Below are positions 8,310-16,775 of a stretch of DNA of 64,000 bases, piece by piece. A program made the position numbers and the translations under genes. The notes below the pieces were generated by a model, which did no database searches, was not told where the DNA came from, and was given only the letters and a program-made list of their open reading frames with translations. The stretch is from contig NZ_CABVHY010000027.1 in the NCBI RefSeq assembly GCF_902497875.1, positions 34,902-98,901 of the forward strand, given 5' to 3'. Source of the DNA: Pseudomonas fluorescens (lineage in GTDB: Bacteria > Pseudomonadota > Gammaproteobacteria > Pseudomonadales > Pseudomonadaceae). Within the stretch, counting starts at the first letter, position 1. Every line of letters starts with the position of its first letter.

Positions 8310-9377
8310 CTACAAATGAGGAGGGGTAAGGCAATTAGTGGGGGGTTGGCGCACTTGATCGCGACGCGTGGCCTGCGCAAGCGCGGTTGGCGAACGCAGG
8401 ACTGAACCGAGTTCGACCTTGCTCTTGACGCCGAGCTGCAAGTAGCAGTTGCGCAGATAGGTGCGCACTGTCGCAGGACTCAATGCAAGGATTTTGGCGA
8501 TCTCCTTGTAGGAGTGGCCGGCGGCGAACAGCATGGCGACCGTCCGCTCGCGTGGTGCAAGCACCGCCCCCCGCGACTGCACCTCGAGTGACAGGATGAC
8601 ATGCTCCGCGCTCGGGCTCAGTGTCAGTGCACAGCGCCCCAGGCGCATCACGCAGGGCGCCTTTTGCAGTTGCGCGATCACCCCAAAGGGAAGCATTGAA
8701 CCACTCCACCCGGGCAACTCGCGCTGAATGGCCGCGCACAGCCTTGCCCCCACGTACAGCAGACTGCCGTCCATGCACGCGATCCCGAAGTCCGTCGCCC
8801 CGTTGCCCGTGTCGAAGCGGATCATGTCCTGAATCTGAAACCGCCACAATTGCAGCAGCTGGTCGCAGAAGGCAGAAAACAAACCGGCCTCGCTCTCGCT
8901 GAACGCTGGTGCATGACTGCCACGGTAGAGACAGACGAAGAACATCAAGCCGCTTTCGGGCAACTCGAAGGTGATGCACATCAGGTGGTAAAGGTCATGG
9001 CGCCGCGCGAACGCGTCGACCTCCTCGTCGGGGTCGGTGAAGCCGCTGTCGCGCACGACCTCACCGGGTTGACTCAAGGTGTCATGGGAGAACCTGTCGC
9101 TGCCCGCGCCCTTGCTCCATTCCGCGGCAAACGACTCCGGCAGATTGATTCGCCCGTGCATCCAGCTTTGGGGTGGCGCACCGGCATCGGACGTGGACAT
9201 CTCGCCCCACCATGCCGAAGCGAAGGGCACCAGTTCGCCAAATGCCTGCAGGCCGTCCGGGATGAATTCGGATGCGCCGCGCGCACGAGCAAGACGACCC
9301 AGGTGCAACACGCAAGAGTTGAACGCTTTCAGCGTTGCCATCGACTGCCTGGCGCCGTACTCATCACCCTCCTCCAT
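8310..9377 (-). CDS. LuxR-type transcriptional regulator
   Basis: A 355-aa regulator with a C-terminal LuxR/FixJ helix-turn-helix: LAPRERTVAMLFAAGHSYKEI, then KILALSPATVRTYLRNCY and LGVKSKVEL. The first 250 residues resemble a GAF/PAS-like sensory region but carry no motif that identifies a ligand, and no receiver Asp pocket was seen. The ATG at 9377 is preceded by TTGGAG. The gene lies immediately upstream of the amidohydrolase on the same strand and is divergent from the dienelactone hydrolase, so either may be its target. Confidence 0.85.
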   Translation of the reverse strand: MEEGDEYGARQSMATLKAFNSCVLHLGRLARARGASEFIPDGLQAFGELVPFASAWWGEMSTSDAGAPPQSWMHGRINLPESFAAEWSKGAGSDRFSHDTLSQPGEVVRDSGFTDPDEEVDAFARRHDLYHLMCITFELPESGLMFFVCLYRGSHAPAFSESEAGLFSAFCDQLLQLWRFQIQDMIRFDTGNGATDFGIACMDGSLLYVGARLCAAIQRELPGWSGSMLPFGVIAQLQKAPCVMRLGRCALTLSPSAEHVILSLEVQSRGAVLAPRERTVAMLFAAGHSYKEIAKILALSPATVRTYLRNCYLQLGVKSKVELGSVLRSPTALAQATRRDQVRQPPTNCLTPPHL

Positions 9378-9656
9378 CGTTCTGACTCCAACAGCTATGG
9401 CTTATTATTTTGATGCCATATGCCATAAGCAGAGCAATCGCGTCCAGCCCGATTGCGCTGATCGGTGAAGTGGCAGTTATCCAGACACTATTGCCCCCTT
9501 CCCACCTATGCCTGTCGGCCCCTGCGCCGATACTCGAGTGACACCCTTTGCCGAGGTGCCAAAGACTGCTTTACTGATTGAACTGCAGGCCGTGCTCGTC
9601 AGCCCTTCGGTTCAATGCTGGAAGGCCACGCGAGTGATTTCACAGGAAGCGCACCC

Positions 9657-10544
9657 ATGGACCGTCTCACTGCGAAAGACTTTGCCCCTGAACTGCTCGA
9701 ACTGTATGACTACTACGCCCACGGCAAGATCAACCGACGAGAGTTTCTGGATCGTGCGGCGGCTTTCACGCTAGTCGGTCTGACTGCCGCCGCGACGCTC
9801 GCGGCCCTGAGTCCGAACTATGCGCTTGCCGAGCAGGTGGCATTTACCGACCCGGCCATCATCGCCGAGTACATCACTTATCCTTCGCCCAAAGGCCACG
9901 GGCAAGTCCGGGGTTATCTGGTGCGCCCCGCGAAAGCCGCCGGCAAGGTGCCGGCGGTGGTGGTCGTGCATGAAAACCGTGGGCTCAATCCCTACATCGA
10001 GGATGTCGCCCGGCGGCTGGCCAAGGCCGGATTCGCCGCACTCGCCCCCGATGGCCTGACGTCGGTCGGCGGCTATCCCGGCAACGATGACAAAGGCCGG
10101 GAGCTGCAGCTGACGGTAGATCCGGAAAAGCTGATGAATGACTTTTTCGCCGCCATTGAGTGGCTGATGAAGCACGACTCCACCACGGGGAAAGTCGGCA
10201 TCACCGGGTTCTGCTATGGCGGCGGAGTCGCCAATGCCGCTGCCGTCGCCTATCCCGAACTGGGCGCCGCAGTGCCCTTTTATGGCCGTCAACCCAAGGC
10301 TGAAGATGTCCCCAGGATTCAGGCGCCGCTGCTGCTCCACTACGGCGAGCTGGATACGCGCATCAATGAAGGCTGGCCAGCCTACGAGAAGGCGTTGAAA
10401 GCCGCTGGCAAGACGTATGAAGCCTATATCTACCCCGGCGCCAACCATGGCTTCCATAACGACTCCACCCCTCGCTACGATGAGGCCGCTGCCAATCTTG
10501 CATGGGACAGGACGCTGGCATGGTTGCGGCGATACCTGGCGTAG
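9657..10544 (+). CDS. Dienelactone hydrolase family protein, Tat-exported
   Basis: A 295-aa alpha/beta hydrolase of the dienelactone hydrolase family. The catalytic triad is visible as Cys186 (GFCYGGG), Asp233 (GELDTR) and His264 (GANHGFH); a cysteine nucleophile is characteristic of this family. The N-terminus carries a twin-arginine motif (INRREFLDR, residues 25-33) followed by an Ala/Leu-rich segment ending near ALAEQ, so export by the Tat system is likely. The start was placed at the ATG after CAGGAAGC rather than the ORF start 42 bases earlier. The gene is monocistronic and divergent from the LuxR-type regulator. Confidence 0.9.
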   Translation: MDRLTAKDFAPELLELYDYYAHGKINRREFLDRAAAFTLVGLTAAATLAALSPNYALAEQVAFTDPAIIAEYITYPSPKGHGQVRGYLVRPAKAAGKVPAVVVVHENRGLNPYIEDVARRLAKAGFAALAPDGLTSVGGYPGNDDKGRELQLTVDPEKLMNDFFAAIEWLMKHDSTTGKVGITGFCYGGGVANAAAVAYPELGAAVPFYGRQPKAEDVPRIQAPLLLHYGELDTRINEGWPAYEKALKAAGKTYEAYIYPGANHGFHNDSTPRYDEAAANLAWDRTLAWLRRYLA

Positions 10545-10567
10545 TGTTGCTCCCGGAGCAGATGCGC

Positions 10568-11188
10568 CTAGTGTGACGTGCCACCGCGCGGCTTATAGAG
10601 GAGAAATTTTCCGGTCTCGGCGGTCTTGATGTATTTTCTGGCCCAGCCGGGCTTCACATTCCTGTCGTGGAAATACAAAGCGCCACGGCTTCGGTCCGGT
10701 AGTTGCTGGTTGAGCGCTTTGCGCGATATTTCCTTGGCAATCGTGTACTGCTCGTCTTCCACTACCTGATCCGAACGCCCATCACACCACCAGGAAAACT
10801 GGCAGCTTTTTGTTTCGGAGCCTTGCTTGACCACCTTGCAAACCGTATCCGGAAAGCCCTCATGGCCTACCCGGTTCATCACAACGTTGGCGACGGCTTC
10901 CATGTCGGCAGGTTTCCCGCCTTTGGATTCCCAATAGATGCTGCGGGCGAGACAGGTTATTACATCGTCGAGCGGCGCCGCACCTGCCGGATCGACCGCC
11001 TGCACTTCAGTTTTGGTAATGGCCTCGGACTTGGGCACGGGTGCCTCGCTGCCCTTCTCTGCGGCTTTGTGCTCCAGAACCTGCGCCTTGTCTTCAGCCA
11101 CCTCGGCTTTTTGCTCCCGGTCAGCCGCGATCGCCTGGCCGCCGAGAAGGACTGTTGCGAGGCAGATTGCTACCCATAAAAGGCGCAT
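10568..11188 (-). CDS. SleB-type cell wall hydrolase
   Basis: A 206-aa exported protein with a signal peptide (LLWVAICLATVLLGGQAIAA), a charged Ala/Glu/Lys-rich linker to about residue 70, and a C-terminal Hydrolase_2 (SleB) domain. The catalytic glutamate is in SIYWESKGG, followed by the conserved AVANVVMNRV, CQFSWWCDG and ALYFHDRNVKPGWARK blocks. SleB enzymes act as lytic transglycosylases on peptidoglycan. In pseudomonads such proteins are periplasmic wall-remodelling enzymes rather than germination enzymes. The gene ends 21 bases from the convergent dienelactone hydrolase gene. Confidence 0.9.
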   Translation of the reverse strand: MRLLWVAICLATVLLGGQAIAADREQKAEVAEDKAQVLEHKAAEKGSEAPVPKSEAITKTEVQAVDPAGAAPLDDVITCLARSIYWESKGGKPADMEAVANVVMNRVGHEGFPDTVCKVVKQGSETKSCQFSWWCDGRSDQVVEDEQYTIAKEISRKALNQQLPDRSRGALYFHDRNVKPGWARKYIKTAETGKFLLYKPRGGTSH

Positions 11189-11410
11189 GGTTGAACCTGA
11201 GTGAAAGGTGAATTCGAGTTATTTAATAAACACTGTAGTAGCCAAATCATTCCTGCACACCGACTTTCGCTGTCCGCTAAACTTCGTCTCTCAATGGGCA
11301 CGATCCAGGTTGGTGTTTGCCCGGTGAGTTTTGCTTCGGCATGAAAACGCAGTGCGCTGGCCGGGGCGAAATCGAGCATCATGGGCGCAGTCAGCTCAAG
11401 GGAGAGTTCC

Positions 11411-12262
11411 ATGCGCGTCATATCATCCGTTATGCATCTTGCCGCGTTGTCACTGGGACTGGTGTTGGCCGCCGCTGCCGTGGCGACCGAAGAGACGCAG
11501 TTGGTTCAGTCGATCAACGCCTACCGCAGCCAGGTGCAGCGCTGCGCCGGCCAGGTGTCTCAGGAGCTGCCGCCGCTGGCGACCGACCCGCGCCTGGTGC
11601 TGTCCGCCAGCAGTATCGGCGACCTGCAGCAGGCGCTCGCGCGTGCGACTTATCCGATGGTCAATGTGCAGGCGATCAGCTTGTCCGGCCCGCGTGATGT
11701 GCAGTCGGCCATGAAGGCGGTGCAGGAGAGCTTCTGCCAGGTGGTGCTGGACCCGCAATTTGTCGATATCGGTGTGAGCCGGGATGGACGTGAGTGGCGC
11801 ATCGTACTGGCGCGTCCGCTATTGACCGGGCGCCTGGGCGACTGGCAGGCGGAGGGCCAGAAGCTTCTCGAAATGATCAACAGCGCCCGTGCGCAGCCGC
11901 GCCAGTGCGGGGCCCAATCCTTTACCGCCACGACGCCGCTGGCCTGGAACGCCACGCTGGCGACGGCGGCCGAGGCCCATACCCGGACCATGGCCAATAA
12001 CAACTTCCTCGATCACAAGGACCGCGATGGCCGCATGCCGGGTGATCGGGCGGAACTGGCAGGCTATGCCGGCCAGCAGGTTGGCGAGAACATCGCCGCC
12101 GGGCAAGACACCGTGCGCAAGGTGGTAGATGGCTGGCTGGCCAGCCCCGGTCACTGCGCCAACCTGATGAACTCACAATTTCGCGAGCTGGGAGCGGCCT
12201 ACGCGGTTGATCCGAAGAGTGATGCGGGGATCTACTGGACGGCGATGTTCGGTGCGCAGTGA
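11411..12262 (+). CDS. CAP (SCP/PR1) domain secreted protein
   Basis: A 283-aa exported protein. The signal peptide (MRVISSVMHLAALSLGLVLA...) precedes an N-terminal region of about 125 residues, then a CAP domain starting at LLEMINSARAQPRQCG. The CAP tetrad positions are visible in AAEAHTRTMANNNFLDHKDRDG and QVGENIAAG. The GWLASPGHCANLMNSQFRELGAAY block and IYWTAMFG complete the domain. Bacterial CAP proteins are linked to envelope or extracellular functions with no common enzyme activity. The start ATG follows GGGAGAG at good spacing. Confidence 0.9.
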   Translation: MRVISSVMHLAALSLGLVLAAAAVATEETQLVQSINAYRSQVQRCAGQVSQELPPLATDPRLVLSASSIGDLQQALARATYPMVNVQAISLSGPRDVQSAMKAVQESFCQVVLDPQFVDIGVSRDGREWRIVLARPLLTGRLGDWQAEGQKLLEMINSARAQPRQCGAQSFTATTPLAWNATLATAAEAHTRTMANNNFLDHKDRDGRMPGDRAELAGYAGQQVGENIAAGQDTVRKVVDGWLASPGHCANLMNSQFRELGAAYAVDPKSDAGIYWTAMFGAQ

Positions 12263-12369
12263 GTGCCTGAACGCGAGAACGTCCGGCGCACACTGTTGAA
12301 AGGGTTTGCGCGGGATTCAGGGCGGGTTGGCGGGATGCCGTTCAGGCCTCCCGCCTTGCTCCAGCCTCT

Positions 12370-13185
12370 TCAAGAAGTGCCCAAGCCCCGCGACAGGTCA
12401 GTTGTGGTTTCAGCGGTGGAGTGCTGCGCCACCCCGGTTTCGCCGCCCGTATGCTCAGTGGTTTTGGTCACTGTGTCGCGTACCGCCTCATAGCCCTCCC
12501 GTGCCTGTTGCTTGACCTTGTCGGTCAGGTTTGCGCTGGTCTTGCCCAAGTAACGTTGCTCAGCCGCCGTGGTCGGCAGTGCCGCTCCCAGCATGGCACC
12601 CAGGGCGATACCCGCAGCGGCGACGATCAGCGGCTGTTCCTTGAGCAAGTGATTGAACTGGCTGCTCATCACTTGCCTGCCGTGCATCAAGCGATCACTG
12701 GCGTCGTGAACGGCGTGGCTGAGGCTATCGGTGGCCGCATTCAGATCGTCACCGACACTCGCGGCCTTGCCCTTGATCGCCTGGTAACTGCCCTTGAGTG
12801 AGTCGGTGGTGCTGTGCAGGTAGCCGCGGGCGCTATCGATGCCGTCCGCCAGGCCGTCGGCCAAATCGCCGAAGCGGTCCTGATCCGGCGCGAAGCGATC
12901 CTCCGGACGTGGCGGCGGGCGATTCTGGCTCATTATCAACCACAGCAACCCGACCGAAGTCAGCACCGCGGGAAGCGGGTTGTTGCGAACGCTGGTGCCC
13001 AGATTGCTCAGGAACGTCGTGCCGTTGCTCTGCATCATGCCCAACGCCTGGTCGAACATTTGCCCCGGGGTGAATTTGCTTTCCAGCGCATCGACGATGT
13101 GGGCGATGTTTTCCCGTTGCGCATCGATCTCGCGTTCGATGGTTTCCGGACTCTTCGCCGACTCGATTTCGAGTTCACGATTCAT
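12370..13185 (-). CDS. DUF3618 domain-containing membrane protein
   Basis: A 271-aa protein. The DUF3618 signature is at the N-terminus: SPETIEREIDAQRENIAHIVDALESKFTPGQ followed by NNPLPAVLTSVGLLWLIM, a first membrane segment. A long amphipathic region of DxxxxA/SxxD-type heptads (residues 95-175) follows, then a second glycine-rich membrane helix (PLIVAAAGIALGAMLGAALP). The C-terminus is Thr-rich. Function is unknown. It is the last gene of a three-gene operon, overlapping the holin-like gene by four bases (ATGA), with an AGGAG site before its ATG. Confidence 0.85.
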   Translation of the reverse strand: MNRELEIESAKSPETIEREIDAQRENIAHIVDALESKFTPGQMFDQALGMMQSNGTTFLSNLGTSVRNNPLPAVLTSVGLLWLIMSQNRPPPRPEDRFAPDQDRFGDLADGLADGIDSARGYLHSTTDSLKGSYQAIKGKAASVGDDLNAATDSLSHAVHDASDRLMHGRQVMSSQFNHLLKEQPLIVAAAGIALGAMLGAALPTTAAEQRYLGKTSANLTDKVKQQAREGYEAVRDTVTKTTEHTGGETGVAQHSTAETTTDLSRGLGTS

Positions 13186-13613
13186 GACATTCTCCTGCGC
13201 AGCGCTTCCTGGTCTTTATTGAGGGCCTCCAGGGTGCGATCAGGCTTGAAGTGGGAGGCTTCGAATTGCTTTTTCGCCGACTGCAACATGACGAACCCGA
13301 CAACCATCACCACCACGCCGACAATCAATGCCGCAAGCCAGGGGGCCATGACGATGCTCAAGCCGTAGACGGCTGACATCAACAAGATGATGAACCCGGC
13401 GAGTAGCACGATTGCTCCACCCGCAATGCCGGCAATGCCCGCTTTCAATGTCGTGAGGCTGGCCTGCAACTCAGCCTTGGCCAATGCCAGTTCCTTGGTA
13501 AACAGCACCGGCACTTCCCGGGACAATTGCCGCAGCAAACCGACGACCGAGCTGTCGTGGTCGGCAGCCGTCATCGAAGGCGTGCGCTGCCTGTCCAGAT
13601 CCTCTCTGTTCAT
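13182..13613 (-). CDS. Phage holin family (Phage_holin_3_6-like) membrane protein
   Basis: A 143-aa protein with a short polar N-terminus, a helical segment (LLRQLSREVPVLFTKELALAKAELQ) and two transmembrane helices (GGAIVLLAGFIILLMSAVYG and APWLAALIVGVVVMVVGFVML), the layout of the Phage_holin_3_6 family. Despite the name these chromosomal genes are not phage lysis genes; they recur with DUF3618 partners in stress-linked operons. Its ATG overlaps the upstream stop by one base (TGATG) and the downstream start by four. AAGGAG lies seven bases before the ATG. Confidence 0.87.
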   Translation of the reverse strand: MNREDLDRQRTPSMTAADHDSSVVGLLRQLSREVPVLFTKELALAKAELQASLTTLKAGIAGIAGGAIVLLAGFIILLMSAVYGLSIVMAPWLAALIVGVVVMVVGFVMLQSAKKQFEASHFKPDRTLEALNKDQEALRRRMS

Positions 13614-14263
13614 CACAGTTCTCCTTTGAAGTGGGCCGAGTCAGGCCTCGAGGTCGTGGTGAAATCCCCAGGGTAGTCCTGGGTACTCGGTGATGCCGGC
13701 GGGGTACCTGCAGCCGGCTCTGAAGAAACACCGGCACTGCTCGGCACCGAGGTTTCGTAGGGTCGCTGAGCGCCGAAACCACCCGCGGGTGGCATGGAAG
13801 TGCTTCCGGCTGCCGGGTCGCTGCTGGCAACTGTCTGGGCTTGCGTACTGCCTGCTTTCAAAAACCGTGACAGGCCAAAACCCACCACTATGCTGCCGGC
13901 AATGAACAACCCAGGATTGTTGCGAGCCAGGTCTGCGCCGTCATGCAGCAACTGTTCGGCACTTTTGCTGCGTAGCCTGGTAGCCAGGCCGCTCATGCTC
14001 TCGGCCATATTGGCGACGTGGTCGGACAGGCCGAGCGTATCGTTGCTCTCGATTTCCGAAACCAGGGATTTGGCGCCTCTGGCCAAAGCCTCGATCTGGT
14101 CCGCTGCGGTATCACGGTATTGGTCAAATTGCGCATCGGCCTGCTGCCGGGCGCCGCCTAGCGCTTCGGTTACCTCCTCCTTGATATGCTGGAAGTTTTG
14201 CTCCGGCCGTACCCCGCTCTGCGGGTCGGCCTGCTGTCCGGTCCTGTTGTCTGGAGTATTCAT
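13613..14263 (-). CDS. Tail-anchored stress-type protein ('nutrient deprivation-induced'-like)
   Basis: A 216-aa protein that heads the operon. It has a hydrophilic N-terminus, a helical region (EEVTEALGGARQQADAQFDQYRDTAADQIEALARGAKSLV) resembling DUF883/apolipoprotein-like helices, one membrane helix (GLFIAGSIVVGFGLSRFL) near residue 130, and a Pro/Ser/Thr-rich C-terminus. It resembles proteins annotated as nutrient-deprivation-induced in pseudomonads; this is by memory of architecture, not a database match. The start at 14263 follows CGAGGGGTGAC; the ORF extension to 14389 is discarded. Probably acts at the inner membrane with its two operon partners. Confidence 0.75.
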   Translation of the reverse strand: MNTPDNRTGQQADPQSGVRPEQNFQHIKEEVTEALGGARQQADAQFDQYRDTAADQIEALARGAKSLVSEIESNDTLGLSDHVANMAESMSGLATRLRSKSAEQLLHDGADLARNNPGLFIAGSIVVGFGLSRFLKAGSTQAQTVASSDPAAGSTSMPPAGGFGAQRPYETSVPSSAGVSSEPAAGTPPASPSTQDYPGDFTTTSRPDSAHFKGEL

Positions 14264-14797
14264 TGTCACCCCTCGCCTCTTAGTGAAAACACCTTCCAAG
14301 TGGTTCGCCGCGGTATGCCCGCAGATGCCCCTCAGTTCAGATGACGAAGAGTCTTTAAAGGAGTTCCAACGAGATGATGAGTGATACATCGGACGCTTTA
14401 ACGGTAAGCGCTATCAGTGGTTTAAAGGGGTAACGCGACAGGTTCGCTCTCTCTGTGGCGCCTCGCCACAGTACTCGGCAGCCCTGTTCTCCAACCCTCG
14501 GTACCTTGTCTTGCGCTAAATCAAACGCACGGCCAGTGACAGCGGGTAACACAGCGCAAAGAAGCTTGCGGGGCGGCCCTGGTTGAATCCACAGGCAAAA
14601 AAGCGGACAGAACCTCAGTAAGATCACCGTCGAAACCAGGTTTCCGATGAACGGTCAGGCGCCTACTGAAGGCTTAAAACCATTGAGCTACAAGGCGTCG
14701 CGGCTGCACGCTTGGGGGGCTATCAGCGCTCTACAAACATTTACTTACAAAACAGTAGCTTGCCAAATGCCAAATTTGCAACTTCAAGTGTTATTTT
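14264..14797. other. 530-bp gene-free divergent region
   Basis: It separates the three-gene envelope-stress operon from the sialidase-like gene. It holds a perfect 8-bp-stem hairpin (CTGTGGCG at 14453-14460, CGCCACAG at 14464-14471) and the possible sigma-22 promoter listed separately. No ORF here has family resemblance. The last 150 bases before 14798 are AT-rich, as expected of a promoter. Confidence 0.5.
14337..14366 (-). promoter_or_regulatory. Possible AlgU/RpoE-like promoter
   Basis: Read on the minus strand, GAACTC (14366-14361) and TCTGA (14341-14337) resemble the AlgU (sigma-22) -35 GAACTT and -10 TCTGA elements. The spacer is 19 bases rather than the usual 16 or 17, which weakens the call. 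It lies about 75 bases upstream of the envelope-stress operon start. Confidence 0.3.
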
Positions 14798-16135
14798 ATG
14801 GGGCTTGATCGGGCCATGAGATGCTCAGCTTTACCTATGCGCATCAAACTACCCAGCCTTCCTGCCTTCGGCGCTTACCTTGCCCTTGCTTGCCTTTTTG
14901 CGGGCGCATGGTTCACCCATCCTGCTCCTACGCATTCTTCCTTTGCCCTGATGAATCCGGCGATGGCTGTGGCTGAACAAGTGGCCAAGCCCATTTATAC
15001 CAGCCGTTTCGCCTCATCCGGGCTGGTGGACTTCGTGCATTCCTCGGCGGTAACCGCCTTGCCTGACGGTAGCCTGATGGCGGTCTGGTTCGCCGGCTCT
15101 CGCGAAGGCGCAGCCGACGTTCAGGTGCGTTCTGCCCGTTTCGACGCGAAAACCAGCGAGTGGGGTGCGGAACAGGTATTGGCGACTCGGGATTCGACTC
15201 AACAGGGCACTCGAAAATACATTCGAAAACTGGGCAACCCGGTCATTGCCCTCGCGCCGGACAATCGCCTCTGGTTGTTCTACGTGTCCGTGTCCATGGG
15301 CGGCTGGGCCGGTAGTGCGGTCAATGTGATGGTCTCGGACGATTTTGGTCGTCAGTGGTCCGCGCCGCGCCAATTGGTCACTTCACCCTTTCTGAATATC
15401 AGCACCCTGGTCCGCTCGGCACCGGTGTTTCATGCCGACGGCTCCATCGGTTTGCCGGTCTATCACGAGTTTCTGGGCAAGTTTGCCGAGTACCTGTACC
15501 TGAGCGCAGACGGTGATGTGATCGATAAATACCGCATCAGTCGCGGCAATAATTCATTGCAACCCACGGTAGTTCCGCTGGATGGGCAGCGCGGTATCGC
15601 CTTGTTGCGCTATGCCGGCAATGTCCACCACCGTGTCCTGGCGACCCGCACTGAAGATGCCGGGCAAACCTGGAGTGAGCCTTATCCGCTCGATCCATCG
15701 AATCCTAATTCCTCGTTGGCCGCCGTCGCGACGCCCGAACATGGGTTGCTGGTGGCGCTCAATGATCTGCAGGAGGGGCGCTTCAAGTTGAGTCTTTATG
15801 GTACCGACGCAAAAATGGACGATTGGCGCTCGTTGCGGGATCTGGACAAATCACCTGATCCAGAGGGCGATACGTTTTCACCCGAGGCCTACAAGGAAAT
15901 CATCGGCAAAGAGTTCCGTGGTTCCAGCGGCGCACTTCGCCAACCGCTGGAGGCACAGTTCCTGAACAACCTCGACACCCGGGTATGTACCGATGACGGG
16001 TGCAAGTTTGAATACGAATACCCGTACTTCATCCGTAGTCCCGACGGTCTGTATCACCTGGTTTATTCCTGGAACAATACGTTTATCAAGCACGTCACCT
16101 TCAACGATGCGTGGCTGTCCGAGCGTGTCCATTGA
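14798..16135 (+). CDS. Sialidase-like (BNR/Asp-box) exported protein
   Basis: A protein of up to 445 aa with an N-terminal hydrophobic segment (FGAYLALACLFAGAWF) and a six-bladed sialidase-type beta-propeller. It starts with the SSAVTALPDGSLMAVWFAGSREG blade. Asp-box-like turns are visible (VSDDFGRQW, TEDAGQTWSEPY), as is the DGLYHLVYSWNNTFIKHVTFN C-terminal blade. It belongs to the exo-alpha-sialidase/BNR_2 superfamily; whether it cleaves sialic acid is unknown, and many bacterial members act on other glycans. Start is uncertain: ATGs at 14798, 14816 and 14837 all lack a good ribosome-binding site. Its stop overlaps the next gene's TTG start. Confidence 0.8.
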   Translation: MGLDRAMRCSALPMRIKLPSLPAFGAYLALACLFAGAWFTHPAPTHSSFALMNPAMAVAEQVAKPIYTSRFASSGLVDFVHSSAVTALPDGSLMAVWFAGSREGAADVQVRSARFDAKTSEWGAEQVLATRDSTQQGTRKYIRKLGNPVIALAPDNRLWLFYVSVSMGGWAGSAVNVMVSDDFGRQWSAPRQLVTSPFLNISTLVRSAPVFHADGSIGLPVYHEFLGKFAEYLYLSADGDVIDKYRISRGNNSLQPTVVPLDGQRGIALLRYAGNVHHRVLATRTEDAGQTWSEPYPLDPSNPNSSLAAVATPEHGLLVALNDLQEGRFKLSLYGTDAKMDDWRSLRDLDKSPDPEGDTFSPEAYKEIIGKEFRGSSGALRQPLEAQFLNNLDTRVCTDDGCKFEYEYPYFIRSPDGLYHLVYSWNNTFIKHVTFNDAWLSERVH

Positions 16136-16743
16136 TTAACCTCTGGCAAGCCCATATCAGCTTCGCGCTGATCATCTTCGTGCTGCTGCCTTCGTTTGGT
16201 TTAAACCGGGTTGGGCGTATCGCGGTGTTGGTCGCATTGCTGGCAGCCAGCTTCATACCGCTGGACGGGTTGTCGCTGGCCGCTTACTTGCGCAGCCACA
16301 TTGATGACCTTGCGGTCACATCCCTGGTCTTCTTGGGGTGGGGCTGTTTACGTCGACTGGGCATCTTGCCGCCTGCACCGCAAAGTAAAACCAGCGTATT
16401 GATCATCTTTGCCGCGATGGCCCTGGTGCTCTACCCGGCAACCCTGGGTTTGAGTTATCTGGACCCTTATCGGTTTGGCTTCAGCCCGCGCCCTATGTTG
16501 ATTGTCGTCGCACTGTTGACGTTAAGCCTGTTTTACCTGCGCAATGGTCTGGCAGTGGTGATGCTGGCCAGCGCGACCCTGGCCTTCATCGCCGGGATAA
16601 AACCTTCACAAAATTATTGGGATTACCTGGTTGATCCGCTGCTGGGTCTGTATTGCTGCGCGGCCCTGCTGATGCTTGCCACGCGCTGGATGTATGGTTG
16701 GCTAAACCAGCTGCGCGGCTCAGTGCAAAACAGATCCATTTGA
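16132..16743 (+). CDS. Multi-pass membrane protein of unknown function
   Basis: A 203-aa hydrophobic protein with about six predicted membrane helices (for example FALIIFVLLPSFG, IAVLVALLAASFI, SVLIIFAAMALVLY, MLIVVALLTLSLFYL, VVMLASATLAFIAG, LLGLYCCAALLMLA). No family was recognised. I start it at the TTG that overlaps the preceding stop (TTGA, 16132-16135), the spacing expected for translational coupling; an ATG at 16111 would overlap the upstream gene by 25 bases. Its place between a glycan-binding or cleaving protein and an LTA-synthase-like enzyme suggests a role in the same envelope glycan or phosphoglycerol process. Confidence 0.75.
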   Translation: MINLWQAHISFALIIFVLLPSFGLNRVGRIAVLVALLAASFIPLDGLSLAAYLRSHIDDLAVTSLVFLGWGCLRRLGILPPAPQSKTSVLIIFAAMALVLYPATLGLSYLDPYRFGFSPRPMLIVVALLTLSLFYLRNGLAVVMLASATLAFIAGIKPSQNYWDYLVDPLLGLYCCAALLMLATRWMYGWLNQLRGSVQNRSI

Positions 16744-16775
16744 GATTTAACGAGATTTTTGACAGGGGAAGATGG

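Noticed and set aside
13182..13613. Prophage lysis cassette suggested by the holin-like gene
   Set aside because: No endolysin, spanin or structural phage gene nearby; partner genes are DUF3618 and a tail-anchored protein of chromosomal stress type.
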